From contig CP064979.1 of assembly GCA_016699575.1 (NCBI GenBank), forward strand, positions 2,170,001 to 2,234,000: a stretch of 64,000 nt of DNA. The letters run 5' to 3'. Positions 8,245 to 17,780 of the stretch are shown here, piece by piece. The number at the start of each line of letters is the position of its first letter. The stretch's first letter is position 1. The notes below the pieces were generated by a model. It saw nothing but the letters and a program-made list of their open reading frames with translations. It had not been told where the DNA came from and ran no database searches. This DNA is from Flavobacteriales bacterium (GTDB taxonomy: Bacteria > Bacteroidota > Bacteroidia > Flavobacteriales_F > PHOS-HE28). Made by a program: the position numbers and the translations under genes.

Positions 8245-8642
8245 CCATCCACCTGCAGATCATCGGATCGCTTTTCATGTTGCTGGCACTCATCCATGTT
8301 GGTTTCCCGCGCTATTTCGAATGGAAAAAACAGCTGGCCCCGCTCAGTCTGATCAACCGCCAGATGATGCAGGTACATACCTTCTTCATCGCGTTCGTGG
8401 TCTTCCTGATCGGACTGCTGTGCTCCAGTTCTGGGGAGGAGCTTATCGCCACACCGTTGGGACGGCGCATATGCCTTGGCCTTGGTGTGTTCTGGGGTAT
8501 CCGCGCGTTGGTGCAGTGGTTCGTGTACTCAACGGAGCTCTGGCGCGGACGACGGTTCGAGACCGGGATACACGTAGTGTTCTCTGCGCTGTGGGTGTAT
8601 TGTGCGGTGGTCTTTCTGCTGTGTGGTCTTGAACGCCGTTAA
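8241..8642 (+). CDS. Small four-helix membrane protein, last gene of the operon
   Basis: This 133-residue protein is almost entirely four membrane helices (about 4-22, 48-66, 77-98, 108-127) with short basic loops (EWKKQ, GRRFE). I chose the ATG at 8241 because it overlaps the methyltransferase stop as ATGA, as do the other joints in this operon. I do not recognise a family; it resembles DoxX-like proteins only in size and topology. It is followed by about 90 bp before the convergent SDR gene. Confidence 0.75.
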   Translation: MTIHLQIIGSLFMLLALIHVGFPRYFEWKKQLAPLSLINRQMMQVHTFFIAFVVFLIGLLCSSSGEELIATPLGRRICLGLGVFWGIRALVQWFVYSTELWRGRRFETGIHVVFSALWVYCAVVFLLCGLERR

Positions 8643-8734
8643 CCTACATGGCCGTGCCCAACACGAACCATGTCGGCGGCGAATACCCGATCCACTCGGA
8701 CCGTCCTCTAGGTAGCCTGTTGGCCAAGTCCCCT

Positions 8735-9490
8735 TCACCCCTGATTCAACACCCCGAACACCATCTCGTAATTCCCACTGCGCTCCGCATCGCGTAGCAT
8801 CTTCACTCGCTCCACGAGGATCTCGCCGTGGGGAAAGGACGAGGATCGCAGGAGCTGCATCACTTCGGCGATGTATTCGGCCAAGGGCATGGCATCCGGG
8901 TCGGTGGCCTGTGCGGGTCCGGTGAGCTCGGTCTGCACGTAGGGCGGAGCGAGCTCCAGGACTTCCACATTCGTGCCACGCAACTGGTGCCGGAGCGACT
9001 GCAGCCAGGAATGCAGAAAGGCCTTGCTGCCGCAGTATGCAGGATAATCGGCGCGCGGTACGAAAGCCAGGCCGGAGGTGGTGGCCATGATGGTGGAGCT
9101 GGGCTGTCGCAGCAGCGTAGGCATCAACGCGGCCGTGAGCTGCAGCACGCTGGTGACGTTGGTCTGGATGATGTCCTCCGCCACGGCCAGTGCCTCGGTG
9201 CCCGCGCTCAGGTCCTCCTGGGCCATGATGCCGGCGTTGTTGATCAATACGTTCAACTTGGGGAAGTCGCCTTGCAAACGGGTCGCGAACGCGTGAATGG
9301 CACGGCTGTCGGTGACGTCGAGCTGCATGCCGCGCATGCCCGGATGGGCGCCGGTGATCTCATCGAGCTTTTGCTGGCGGCGGCCTGTGATGATGACCTG
9401 GTTTCCCGCCTGATGGAACTGTTCGGCGAGCGCGCGACCGATGCCGCTGGTGCCGCCGGTGATGAGCATGGTATTACTTGTCGGTTTCAT
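8735..9490 (-). CDS. Short-chain dehydrogenase/reductase (SDR, DltE-like)
   Basis: This NAD(P)-dependent oxidoreductase is a classical SDR of 251 residues. It shows the cofactor motif TGGTSGIG (about residues 11-18), 'NNAGIM' (about 86-91), and catalytic Tyr/Lys in 'YCGSK' (about 153-157) preceded by a Ser/Thr stretch 'TTSG'. The 'GRR' after the second strand suggests NADP preference. The AraC-type gene 240 bp upstream on the same strand is a common regulatory partner of such SDRs. The substrate is unknown. Confidence 0.88.
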   Translation of the reverse strand: MKPTSNTMLITGGTSGIGRALAEQFHQAGNQVIITGRRQQKLDEITGAHPGMRGMQLDVTDSRAIHAFATRLQGDFPKLNVLINNAGIMAQEDLSAGTEALAVAEDIIQTNVTSVLQLTAALMPTLLRQPSSTIMATTSGLAFVPRADYPAYCGSKAFLHSWLQSLRHQLRGTNVEVLELAPPYVQTELTGPAQATDPDAMPLAEYIAEVMQLLRSSSFPHGEILVERVKMLRDAERSGNYEMVFGVLNQG

Positions 9491-9731
9491 GGAATGACTT
9501 GCTGGAAATGCGTGCGTTGAACCGTGATCGGCCGTTCAGTGCGCCGCCGCGATCGTCTTCGCGGAAAGCCCCACCGGCGCGGACGGGGAGGATCGGGCTC
9601 CGCCCTCGTTCAGGCCACCGGCGTCCCGGTGTCGACCTGTCGCGCTATCGGTAGAGGGCGCAAACGTACCGGGGCCGTTCGCCGGCGGTTTGCGCAAATC
9701 GATCCGATCGTTGCACGGATCCCCGGTAACG

Positions 9732-10640
9732 TCAAGCGCGATACGCGGAAGGGGAGATGGACGTGTGCTTCTTGAAGAAGTTCGAGAAGTGCGACACCTC
9801 CTGGAAGCCCAAGGCGAAGGCGATCTCCGACACGGTCCAATCGCTGCGCTTCAACAGGATCTTCGCTTCCTGCACCACGCGCGCATTGATCAGGTCCGTG
9901 GTGGGCACACCGTTCGTTCCGTTGAGCACCTTGTTCAGATGGTTCACGTGGACGGACAGACGGGCGGCGAAATCCGAGGGCGTGCGCAATTCCAGCCGCT
10001 GGTGCCTGTGCTCGATCGGGAATTGACGTTCCAGCAGCTCGGTGAACAGAGCGGATACCCGTTCGGCCGCGGTGTGCACCACCGGGGTGGCTGCCATCGG
10101 CCGCAGTTTCTGTCCCCAGTGGATCAGCTCCATCAGGTACGTCCGCAACAGGTCCTCCTTGTACGCATAGTCGGATACCTGTTCGCGCTTCATCTTTTCG
10201 AAGATCATGCGCACTTCCTCCGCCTCCTCGGGTGTCAGGCGCAGCACCGGAAAGGCACCGGGCTGGAGGAAGGGCAGGGCGTCCGGCATGATGCCACGCC
10301 CGTTCTGGAAGAGGAACTCGTGCGTGAAGATGCAGAAGTGGCCGGCCTGATCCCCGCCCTGCTGAACGTATCGGTAGGGCACCTTGGGCGTGGCGAAGAG
10401 CAGCGCGCGATCCTCCACGTCGATCACCTTGTCCGCGTACTCCACCCGGTTGCGGCCGATGATGAGGCTCACCTTGTAGTAGGCCCTACGGTCGTAGGTC
10501 ATCGGCGGCTTTCCTTCCTTGCGCTGCAGCACTTCCGCCATGTCGTACACCTGGAACGGCTGCGGTCCGCTCGCCGTGGACCTGCCGTTCGTTAGAGGAG
10601 GAACGTCGGCATAGAACTGTTCTATCGAGATCGCCTTCAT
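9732..10640 (-). CDS. AraC-family transcriptional regulator
   Basis: An N-terminal cupin-like sensing domain (about 1-180, with 'AYYKVSLIIGRNRVEYADK') is followed by a C-terminal double helix-turn-helix. The first HTH is around 'DFAARLSVHVNHLNKVLNG', the second is 'TVSEIAFALGFQEVSHFSN', and the family signature end is 'FFKKHTSISPSAYRA'. I chose the ATG at 10640 (302 aa); an upstream frame extension to 10688 is possible but has no supporting signal. It probably controls the SDR gene downstream. The effector is not deducible. Confidence 0.88.
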   Translation of the reverse strand: MKAISIEQFYADVPPLTNGRSTASGPQPFQVYDMAEVLQRKEGKPPMTYDRRAYYKVSLIIGRNRVEYADKVIDVEDRALLFATPKVPYRYVQQGGDQAGHFCIFTHEFLFQNGRGIMPDALPFLQPGAFPVLRLTPEEAEEVRMIFEKMKREQVSDYAYKEDLLRTYLMELIHWGQKLRPMAATPVVHTAAERVSALFTELLERQFPIEHRHQRLELRTPSDFAARLSVHVNHLNKVLNGTNGVPTTDLINARVVQEAKILLKRSDWTVSEIAFALGFQEVSHFSNFFKKHTSISPSAYRA

Positions 10641-10787
10641 GCCGCAAAGTTGGGCAATGGCCGAAGGGTACGATAAGGCAGATCGCACAAGGAGGTCGGA
10701 ACCGCTGCAGGACCGCCTCCGGTCCGGACGGTTCCTTCCGTGCCATGTGGTTCATGGCCCTGCCCATCGGTGATCCACCTTCGTCGC

Positions 10788-11297
10788 ATGCAACGCCGCC
10801 GCTTCCTCTCCACGACCGCCCTCGGTCTCCCGTTCCTCGGGGGAACCACGCTGTTCGCCCAGGACACCATGAAACCCGCCAAGCCCGCGCAATTGCCCCC
10901 GGAGCTGGTGAAGGAGTTCGTGCGAGTCGGCCACAATAACCTTCCGGAGGTGCAGCGCATGCTGAAGGAGCAGCCCGGCCTCTTGAACGCGAGCTGGGAT
11001 GTCGGCGGCGGCGACTTTGAAACGGCTTTGGAAGGAGCGGGGCATGTCGGAGACCGCGAGATCGCGGAATACCTGATCGGCCAGGGAGCGCGCGCGAACA
11101 TCTTCGTGCTCACGATGCTCGGTCACACAGCGATCGTAAAAGGCTTGCTGGCGCTTTACCCGCACTTGCTTCGCTCGAAAGGACCGCACGGATTGACGCT
11201 CCTGCATCACGCAGCACGTGGAGGCGAGCCCGCGAAGGAGTTACTGGAGCACATCCAAGGGCTCGGGCTGACGGAGATGAAGTTCCCGATGCCGTAG
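10788..11297 (+). CDS. Exported ankyrin-repeat protein with Tat-like signal
   Basis: The start MQRRRFLSTTALGLPFLGG is a twin-arginine-like signal (RRRFL) followed by a hydrophobic stretch. The body has ankyrin-type repeats: 'NLPEVQRMLKEQPGLLNAS', 'DREIAEYLIGQGARANIF', 'GHTAIVKGLLALYPHLLRS' and 'GLTLLHHAARGGEPAKELL'. Total length is 169 residues. Ankyrin repeats mediate protein binding; the partner is unknown. It is convergent with the large T9SS gene, 13 bp between the stops, and faces away from the AraC gene. Confidence 0.78.
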   Translation: MQRRRFLSTTALGLPFLGGTTLFAQDTMKPAKPAQLPPELVKEFVRVGHNNLPEVQRMLKEQPGLLNASWDVGGGDFETALEGAGHVGDREIAEYLIGQGARANIFVLTMLGHTAIVKGLLALYPHLLRSKGPHGLTLLHHAARGGEPAKELLEHIQGLGLTEMKFPMP

Positions 11298-11310
11298 TGC
11301 GGGCGTGTCG

Positions 11311-14300
11311 CTATTGCTTCACGAAGCGCGCCACCCGACCAGCATTGGAACGCACGAGGTAGCTGCCCGCAGCGAGTTCAGCAACGCCGAGGATCATGCT
11401 GCCGTTCGCGTTGACGAATTGGGTCTTGAGCACCCGACCGCTCATGTCCATCACCTGCAACGAAGCGTCGCTTTCCACCATGGGACCGGAGATGATGAGC
11501 TGGTCTCGTACCGGGTTCGGAGCGATGATCAGCACGGGACTTTCCTCGTCGGCGATGGAGGTGCTTTGGGGGATGGCGTACTTCACCAGGAAGGCGTCGT
11601 TCATGTTGCCCGCGGCATGCGTGCTGCTCGCGTCGTTCGGGTCGAGCGTGACGATGCCGACCTCGTGCTCAACGAACGAGTACAGGCTCGATCCGTAGTT
11701 CCCGCCGACAAGCACGGTGTTCCAATCCGCACTGATCGCGGTGGCTGAACTGACCATGGTACTGCTCGGGTGCATGCCTTGCAACGCCCATAAGGGCGAT
11801 CCCGCAGGGTCGAATGATGCCACCAAGAGGTCCGAGACCCCAGTACTGTTCAGCGTTGTGTTCCCGATTGTAATGCTGCCGCTGAAGGTGCCAGCAAGGA
11901 CGATGTCGCCCCCAGGGCGACGAGCCAGCGCATAACCATTGCTGCTTCCAGTGGTTTGGAATTGCTGGGCCCATTGGTCGTTGCCGAGTGGATCGAAGGC
12001 GGCAATGAACAGTCGATAGTTGAAGTTGGCACCGCTCAGTGTGGTCGATCCAAGGTCCACCTCCTGGGTGAATGAACCCGTAATGATGGTGGAGCCGTCA
12101 GGCAGCACCAGTAGGCTGGGACTGACTTTGTACCCAGCTCCGGTGAATGCCTTTGCCCATTGGAAAACGCCTGTCCCGTCGTACTTGGCGAGGAAGATGT
12201 CCGCTGTGAGGCCACCGGTACCAGCCAAGGTGAAACCATCAAAGGCCGCCGTGGCGCGGAACTCGCCCAGCACATAGATGTTGCCTGATGAGTCGAGACC
12301 AAGGTCGCGACCGGCATCGGCGTTCGGCCCGCCCAACTGCTGCGACCATAGCACATCGCCGTTCGCATCGTATCGAACCAGGAGGCCATCCGTGTTGCCA
12401 AGACTTGTGTGCGAGTTGGTGCCGATCGTTAATGTGCCGCTGAAGGAACCGGTAGTGATGACATCACCGCTGTTAGTGATCCGCACTTCGCTGAACGCGT
12501 CGACACCCGTTCCGCCCGCCCTATTCGCCCAGATGCACTGTCCGTTCTCGTCGAATCGCGAAACGAACGCATCCGTGCCACCATCGCTAACGCGATCGAT
12601 CGTGCCGAATGCGGTTGTGTCGGAGAATGAACCGCTTGCCAGCACATCGCCGTTCGGGGCTACCGCCACGCCGGTCAGGTTATTGATCCCCGTTTCAGGT
12701 TGATCGCTCAACGCGTTACGGCTGTTGAGCATCACGATCCACGCGCAATCCCCGCTTGCATCGCGCTTGCCCAGGTAGGCCGCGCGAGCGCTGGTATAGG
12801 CGAGCAGCGTGTCGTCGCAGACCACAAGGCTCCCTTCGAACTGCCCCGAATGGACCATCGTACCGTCGGCGTTCAGGATCGTGCTGGACACTCCATCACT
12901 TGCTCCGCGATGGACCGTGGCGGTGCGGTACCACTTCGGGTTGCGTTGGCCGTTGTAGCTGGCGATCGCTGCCAGGCCACTTCCGGCGGGATCGCCACCG
13001 GTTACTACGTTGGGCTCGTAGTCCACACGGATCGAACCCCAGCCGAGTATGCTGCCGCCCAATAGGGTGAGCTCGTCATTGGGCTGCAAGCAGAGTCGTG
13101 ACGGACCGCTGCCACCCATCAGCGAGTCGAGGGAAAGGCATGTTCCGCTCGCATTGAACAGGGCGATGGCATCGTTGCCAAGTCCGCCATTGACCACATC
13201 GAACGGGCCGATGGCGCACGGTGCGGCGCAGTCGTAGTTGAAATCCACCCATGCGTTGCCGTCCGTGGTGATGGCCAGGTCTCCCGGTGTCCCTACATCA
13301 GTTCCCAATGAGCTGGGAGCCAGCCCTTGCGCCCACTGCAGCACTCCGGACGCATTGAAGTAGGCGAGGAAACAATCCGTGCCTACGCTGGTGATGAGGT
13401 TAACCCCGTCGATCTCCAAGGTGGTATCATGCGCACCGTGCACGAAGACTCCATTCCCGTTGGCGCCCACGCTTCCCACGAACGAGCGGTCCGAGATGTC
13501 GCCGAAGCGTTTGGCCCAAGAACAGGTCCCGTCCGGTTCAAAACGCGCGAGGAAGAGATCATCGGCACCGATAGTGCTGAGCGATATGCCGCCGAAATCA
13601 GCCGTTCCGCTGAAGCGCCCGAAGACATAGCAATTCCCGTTCAGGTCGCTATGGACTTTCGCGGTATAGGTGGAGGTCATGGTGAATACCTGTGGTTCGT
13701 CCGAACCTCCCGCGCGGACGGCCCATTGCAGGTTGCCGCTGGGGTCATACGTGGCCAGGTATCCGGTGGTGCTGTCGTGGGTGGCCGTGAGGGTAGTGCC
13801 GCCCAATGTGATGCTGTTCCCGCTGAAGTCGCCGGCCACATGGATGTTGCCGAGGCCATCGACGCTCACGCCCCAGGTGTTCTCATCGCCCGGCCCGCCC
13901 ATCTGCCGCACCCACACCACGTTGCCTTGCGCATCGTAGCGCGCGAGGAAGGCATCGGTGCCCTGCGCCGTGAGCGGGTTGCCATCGAAATCCTGCGTGC
14001 CGCTGAAGAAGCCCGCCACATAGATGGCATTGCTTCCCTCGCTGTCCATGTGCTGCCCCCAGCCGCTCACGGGCCGTGCCCAGGCCACCTGCCCGATGCT
14101 GTCGAAGCGCACCAGGCTGGGGTTGCTCACCAGGCGATCGTGTACGAAGAAGGTCTGCTGCGGCTGCCCAGGATTGCTCAGAGCGTACGCGTACACATTG
14201 TAGTCGTCGGTCACGGTCATGCCGCTGAAGCCCGCCTCCCAGCCCACATTGGGCGCGTTGGGCATGCTGGTGCTCCAGAGGTGCTGGGGCGTTTGGGCGG

Positions 14301-14346
14301 TAAGCGCGATGGAACTAAGGAGCAGGAGAGAGGAGAGGGCTCGCAT
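11311..14346 (-). CDS. Secreted SBBP-type beta-propeller protein with T9SS type A sorting domain
   Basis: Signal peptide MRALSSLLLLSSIALTAQ is followed by some twenty repeats of about 45-55 residues. Each has the pattern 'DAFLARYDAQGNVVWVRQMGG' then 'GNIHVAGDFSG', which is the SBBP (seven-bladed propeller-like) signature. The last ~75 residues are a type A sorting domain: 'IAPNPVRDQLIISG', 'LQVMDMSGRVLK', 'LAAGSYLVRSNAGRVARFVKQ'. The protein should leave the cell through T9SS and remain on the surface or in the medium. At 1011 residues it probably forms several propellers. No enzymatic motif is visible. Confidence 0.88.
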   Translation of the reverse strand: MRALSSLLLLSSIALTAQTPQHLWSTSMPNAPNVGWEAGFSGMTVTDDYNVYAYALSNPGQPQQTFFVHDRLVSNPSLVRFDSIGQVAWARPVSGWGQHMDSEGSNAIYVAGFFSGTQDFDGNPLTAQGTDAFLARYDAQGNVVWVRQMGGPGDENTWGVSVDGLGNIHVAGDFSGNSITLGGTTLTATHDSTTGYLATYDPSGNLQWAVRAGGSDEPQVFTMTSTYTAKVHSDLNGNCYVFGRFSGTADFGGISLSTIGADDLFLARFEPDGTCSWAKRFGDISDRSFVGSVGANGNGVFVHGAHDTTLEIDGVNLITSVGTDCFLAYFNASGVLQWAQGLAPSSLGTDVGTPGDLAITTDGNAWVDFNYDCAAPCAIGPFDVVNGGLGNDAIALFNASGTCLSLDSLMGGSGPSRLCLQPNDELTLLGGSILGWGSIRVDYEPNVVTGGDPAGSGLAAIASYNGQRNPKWYRTATVHRGASDGVSSTILNADGTMVHSGQFEGSLVVCDDTLLAYTSARAAYLGKRDASGDCAWIVMLNSRNALSDQPETGINNLTGVAVAPNGDVLASGSFSDTTAFGTIDRVSDGGTDAFVSRFDENGQCIWANRAGGTGVDAFSEVRITNSGDVITTGSFSGTLTIGTNSHTSLGNTDGLLVRYDANGDVLWSQQLGGPNADAGRDLGLDSSGNIYVLGEFRATAAFDGFTLAGTGGLTADIFLAKYDGTGVFQWAKAFTGAGYKVSPSLLVLPDGSTIITGSFTQEVDLGSTTLSGANFNYRLFIAAFDPLGNDQWAQQFQTTGSSNGYALARRPGGDIVLAGTFSGSITIGNTTLNSTGVSDLLVASFDPAGSPLWALQGMHPSSTMVSSATAISADWNTVLVGGNYGSSLYSFVEHEVGIVTLDPNDASSTHAAGNMNDAFLVKYAIPQSTSIADEESPVLIIAPNPVRDQLIISGPMVESDASLQVMDMSGRVLKTQFVNANGSMILGVAELAAGSYLVRSNAGRVARFVKQ

Positions 14347-14434
14347 GGACCTTGGAATGAACAGCTAAACTAAAGGATGTCACCGAGCGCTGTTCGAGTT
14401 CGCGCGCATCAACCCGGCCTGTGCGCTCAGCGGA

Positions 14435-15397
14435 CTATTCCCGTGCCGCTCGCACGAACACCGGCGCCTGCTCGCTGAGCGTATCGGTGGCCAGGGGCTT
14501 CACCTCCTTGGTGCGCATGTCCATCAGGAAGATGTCATAGACGGGACGGTCCTCTTCACTCACGACAGGCGTGCCACTGTACACGAGCAGGTTTCCGTCC
14601 GGGCTCCACGCGTGCCAGTCCTCGTCGAAGCCATCAGGAGTCAGTTGCTGCTCATCGGTGCCATCGGGCTTGATGCTGAAGATGCTGAGGTTGCCCTTGC
14701 GCTTGGAGCAATAGGTGATGCGGTCGTCGCTCCGCCATTGAGGTGGACCCGCGTGGTAGGCCCACCATTCGGCGGTGGTATCGTTGGCAGGATAGTGCGT
14801 CAACTGCCTAAGCCCCGTTCGATCGGTGTTGATGATGTGGAGTTCGGCGGGATAGCCGTGCTTGACCTTCTCCTTCGCACCACGGAAGACGATGCGTTCA
14901 CCATTTGGCGAGAAGCACGGATCGTTCGCGTAGGCCAGGCCGTGGTAAAGCGTGTCGAGGATCGCGCCGTCCGCGCTGATGCGGAAGAAGGCCGTGTCAT
15001 TGATGCCCTTGGGATCCACGATGAACTCGGCGCCGTTGAAGCGCGAACCCATCCAGCTGTCCTGTAATTGCCGGTCGCTGATCCGGCGGACGTTGTTGCC
15101 GTCGGCGTCCATCTCGTAGAGGAAGTAGCAGCGGTGACAGGTGTCGCGGTCGCTGAGGAAGAGGAGCCGATCGCCGTAGGCTGAATACACCCAATCCACG
15201 CCGGGTGTGTTGGTGATGTTCTTGCGGTTACTGCCATCGAGGTCCATGATGAAGACCTCGTAGTTGTCCTCGGGCGTGTTGGTGTACACGTTGAAAGCTA
15301 TGCGGAGATCGGATGGTGCATTAGCTTCCTCGATCTGGGCTGGATTCTCGCCGCATGCGACCAGCACAAGTGACGCGAGCAGGATCGTGTTCTTCAT
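14435..15397 (-). CDS. TolB-like PD40 propeller lipoprotein
   Basis: The N-terminus MKNTILLASLVLVACGENPAQ is a lipoprotein signal (lipobox LVAC). The body carries PD40/WD40-like TolB propeller repeats such as 'YEVFIMDLDGSNRKNITN', 'LFLSDRDTCHRCYFLYEMD', 'CFSPNGERIVFRG' and 'AWSPDGNLLVYSG'. It is likely a surface or periplasmic binding protein; TolB itself is in the Tol-Pal system, but this protein is shorter and lacks the TolB N-terminal domain. The ATG at 15397 overlaps the stop of the DUF1761 gene (ATGA), so the two are translationally coupled. Confidence 0.82.
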   Translation of the reverse strand: MKNTILLASLVLVACGENPAQIEEANAPSDLRIAFNVYTNTPEDNYEVFIMDLDGSNRKNITNTPGVDWVYSAYGDRLLFLSDRDTCHRCYFLYEMDADGNNVRRISDRQLQDSWMGSRFNGAEFIVDPKGINDTAFFRISADGAILDTLYHGLAYANDPCFSPNGERIVFRGAKEKVKHGYPAELHIINTDRTGLRQLTHYPANDTTAEWWAYHAGPPQWRSDDRITYCSKRKGNLSIFSIKPDGTDEQQLTPDGFDEDWHAWSPDGNLLVYSGTPVVSEEDRPVYDIFLMDMRTKEVKPLATDTLSEQAPVFVRAARE

Positions 15398-15798
15398 CGC
15401 CATGCCCCGATGATAAGCCCCTTCAGCGTGAAGGCCACCAGCATGTAGCCCGCGTTGATCAGCATGTAGCCCCATGTGCGCTGCTCGAAGAGCCCAACGA
15501 TCATGAAGGCCAACGCGGCCCACACGCCGGTGAGCAGGCCGTAAAGGGCGCCTTGAGATGCGTTCATGTCTGGCGAACCAAGGAAGAAGGCGAGGTTGTA
15601 GCTGATGATGAGCGCGAAGAGGCAGGTGAGGCCGTAGGTCTTCGCCGGGTTCAGGGCCTTCTTGATGCCCTCATCGGTGAAGCCGTTGGCATCGCGCCAG
15701 GGTTTGTAGAAGAGCAGCGGCGAGTACCAGAGCGCGCCGACGAGCAGGTCGCTGAGCGCGGCAACGATGATGGCGAGGTGGTTGAGCTGGACGTCCAT
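15394..15798 (-). CDS. DUF1761 membrane protein
   Basis: This small integral membrane protein (134 aa) has four helices (about 8-26, 55-73, 80-100, 108-128) and the DUF1761 opening 'LVGALWYSPLLFYKPW'. Family function is unknown. The start used is the ATG at 15798; a TTG six bases earlier is less likely. It is the first gene of a pair with the PD40 lipoprotein (4-bp overlap), a hint that they work together. Confidence 0.82.
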   Translation of the reverse strand: MDVQLNHLAIIVAALSDLLVGALWYSPLLFYKPWRDANGFTDEGIKKALNPAKTYGLTCLFALIISYNLAFFLGSPDMNASQGALYGLLTGVWAALAFMIVGLFEQRTWGYMLINAGYMLVAFTLKGLIIGAWR

Positions 15799-15855
15799 GT
15801 TCAAGAGGTATAGCGCGAAGGAACCGATCGCCGAGCGGATCCGCTTGGAAATAAT

Positions 15856-16686
15856 TCACCTCCCATCCACGGGCAGCCAGTTCAGGAATGGACCCTTTAC
15901 TTGCATGTAGCACGTGGGTGAGTGGCCGGTCATCTCCTGGAATTGGTTCACCATGTGTGACTGGTCGTAGAAGCCATGCTCCAGCGCGAGCTGTGTCCAG
16001 TCGGGAGCGCTCTCATGCTCCAGACGCCGCAACAGTGCTTGGAAGCGCACAAGGCTCGCGTAGCGCTTGGGGCCAAGCCCGCAGTGGCGGTGGAAGAGGT
16101 CGTTCAGATGTTTCTGCGAGCAACCGAGTTCGTCGCTCAATACGCCCACGGTTCCGATGCCACCGCGACGATGAAGCGCTTGCAGGGCGATGCCGACCCG
16201 GCGCTCCACCGCGCTCATCGGGAAGAGCGGCGCAAGGATGTCCTCTGCTTCATCCAGCATGGCTTGCGCGCCACGTTGCTCCAAGCGCTCGCCCAATCGG
16301 TCGCGCACGGTGGCGAAGAGCGCGCCGAGCAGGAGGTCGAGGTCCACCACGGTATCGTTCAACTCGTGAGCCGGCAGACCGACAAGAGTCGGCAATGTCC
16401 CCGGACGCAACCTCAGCACCAGCATGGGTGCGCCGCTGCCCACGCCGATCACGATCCGCGAAGTGCGCATGCCACTCACCCAGCCGCGCTTGTGCATGTC
16501 GCAGCGCTCACCGTGCTCATCGTGCCAGCGTTGTTTGGGTGTTTCGCTCAGGTCGATCACCACCTCACAACCGCCATCGGGCACGAAGACCTCGCGCGCA
16601 TGCGCTGGCCGATAGCCCTGGTGGAAGGTGATGTGCTCCACCGCATGGGCGATCGGGCCCGATGGTTGGCGGAAGAGGAGGAGCAT
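15856..16686 (-). CDS. AraC-family regulator with N-terminal DUF6597-like domain
   Basis: The N-terminal half (about 1-110) is a sensing domain with 'HAREVFVPDGGCEVVIDLSE', the pattern found in AraC regulators that respond to small ligands. The C-terminal half has a double HTH: 'GVLSDELGCSQKHLNDLFHR' and 'WTQLALEHGFYDQSHMVNQF', ending 'EMTGHSPTCYMQ'. I used the ATG at 16686 (276 aa); a GTG at 16731 would add 15 residues. It lies 57 bp upstream of the DUF1761 gene on the same strand and may regulate that pair. Confidence 0.85.
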   Translation of the reverse strand: MLLLFRQPSGPIAHAVEHITFHQGYRPAHAREVFVPDGGCEVVIDLSETPKQRWHDEHGERCDMHKRGWVSGMRTSRIVIGVGSGAPMLVLRLRPGTLPTLVGLPAHELNDTVVDLDLLLGALFATVRDRLGERLEQRGAQAMLDEAEDILAPLFPMSAVERRVGIALQALHRRGGIGTVGVLSDELGCSQKHLNDLFHRHCGLGPKRYASLVRFQALLRRLEHESAPDWTQLALEHGFYDQSHMVNQFQEMTGHSPTCYMQVKGPFLNWLPVDGR

Positions 16687-16856
16687 GCGGAAAGGTATCG
16701 TACTTCCAGAATGCGAAGAGCGGATCTTCACCGTACTGGCGACTGCGTCAGGTCCTTCGGCGGCTCAGCATAAATGCGCAGTGCGTTCGGGACCGATCGA
16801 TCGGTAATTCCGAGAAGGCCGATCGTGTGGATCGCTCCGTGCGGATGCATAGCCCC

Positions 16857-17435
16857 TTAGGACGGGATCGCCGACCGGTCCTTGCTCCCCGGCCACTTGC
16901 TCACCATTGCGATCCACGTTACCAGGCAGATCCCGAAGATGGTCATGCGCGTGGTCCCGGTCATGCCATCTTGGATCAGCGCATTGGTGCTGAGCAAGCT
17001 GCCCAAGAGGTGGAAGCACGCCACCGAGATCACCGAGCCCGTGGTGTCCGTGATCCGCTCGAATCCCCAGCTGCCGAAAATGAGCATGCCCAGGAATACC
17101 GCGTGTTCGCCAATGGTGGCCGCGCTCAACGGGGTCAAGTGCCAGGCATACCACAGCACACCGATGATGAGCGCACGCACCCAGATGCCGCCAACGCCCA
17201 TGCCGCGCACTTCATCGAGCAGGTAGCCTCGCCAACCGAATTCCTCGAACACCACATAGCCCACGGACACCACACCGATGATGGCGCCATGGAGATGAGG
17301 GTCCAGCACCGCTTCAGGGTCTTCGATACCGACCACGGCGAATAGGCCGACCAGTGGCGCGGCCATCAGCAGGCTCCATTTCCGGGAACTTCCGAAGAGC
17401 GTAACGCGTTGTGGTGGACGGAACAAGGTATTCAT
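16857..17435 (-). CDS. CPBP intramembrane metalloprotease, N-terminally truncated paralogue
   Basis: This is a 192-residue CPBP/Abi-type protein with the catalytic 'EEFGWRGYL' (EExxxR), 'YAWHLTPL' and 'ACFHLLGSLL' motifs in membrane helices. It lacks about 57 N-terminal residues (two helices) present in the full-length paralogue at 51892-52641. Positions 16984-17305 are base-for-base identical to that gene, while sequence on both sides is clearly diverged. The reading frame is open and has its own ATG, so a shortened protein could be made, but loss of the first helices suggests a degenerating copy. Confidence 0.75.
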   Translation of the reverse strand: MNTLFRPPQRVTLFGSSRKWSLLMAAPLVGLFAVVGIEDPEAVLDPHLHGAIIGVVSVGYVVFEEFGWRGYLLDEVRGMGVGGIWVRALIIGVLWYAWHLTPLSAATIGEHAVFLGMLIFGSWGFERITDTTGSVISVACFHLLGSLLSTNALIQDGMTGTTRMTIFGICLVTWIAMVSKWPGSKDRSAIPS

Positions 17436-17780
17436 AAGCTATCACCATAGGTCTTAGCCATTCAACCTTGCATTTCAGAGCATTGATCCATACCTATGGA
17501 TGGAATGTCAGGAACGAGGCGGGATCATAGACACAGGGTAGCCACATTCTTGCGAGCAAATGATCGAAGTACACGGTTCTTAGCAACCGGAAAGCGTCGA
17601 TCATTGAACGATGGACCTCCGCGACTGAGCTCCCCATATCGGTACATCGACAAGTCCTTCTCATCGGATTGCCTCCTACAAACTCGACACGCATCCTTGT
17701 ATGCCGCATCGCTGTTAAACTCTGTAAGCACCCCCTGAAACAGGTGCAGGTGGAAGTAGAACCACCTAAACTTGATCAGG

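Noticed and set aside
13327..14373. 348-codon plus-strand frame within the large T9SS gene
   Set aside because: Shadow of the SBBP-type repeats; no start signal or domain.
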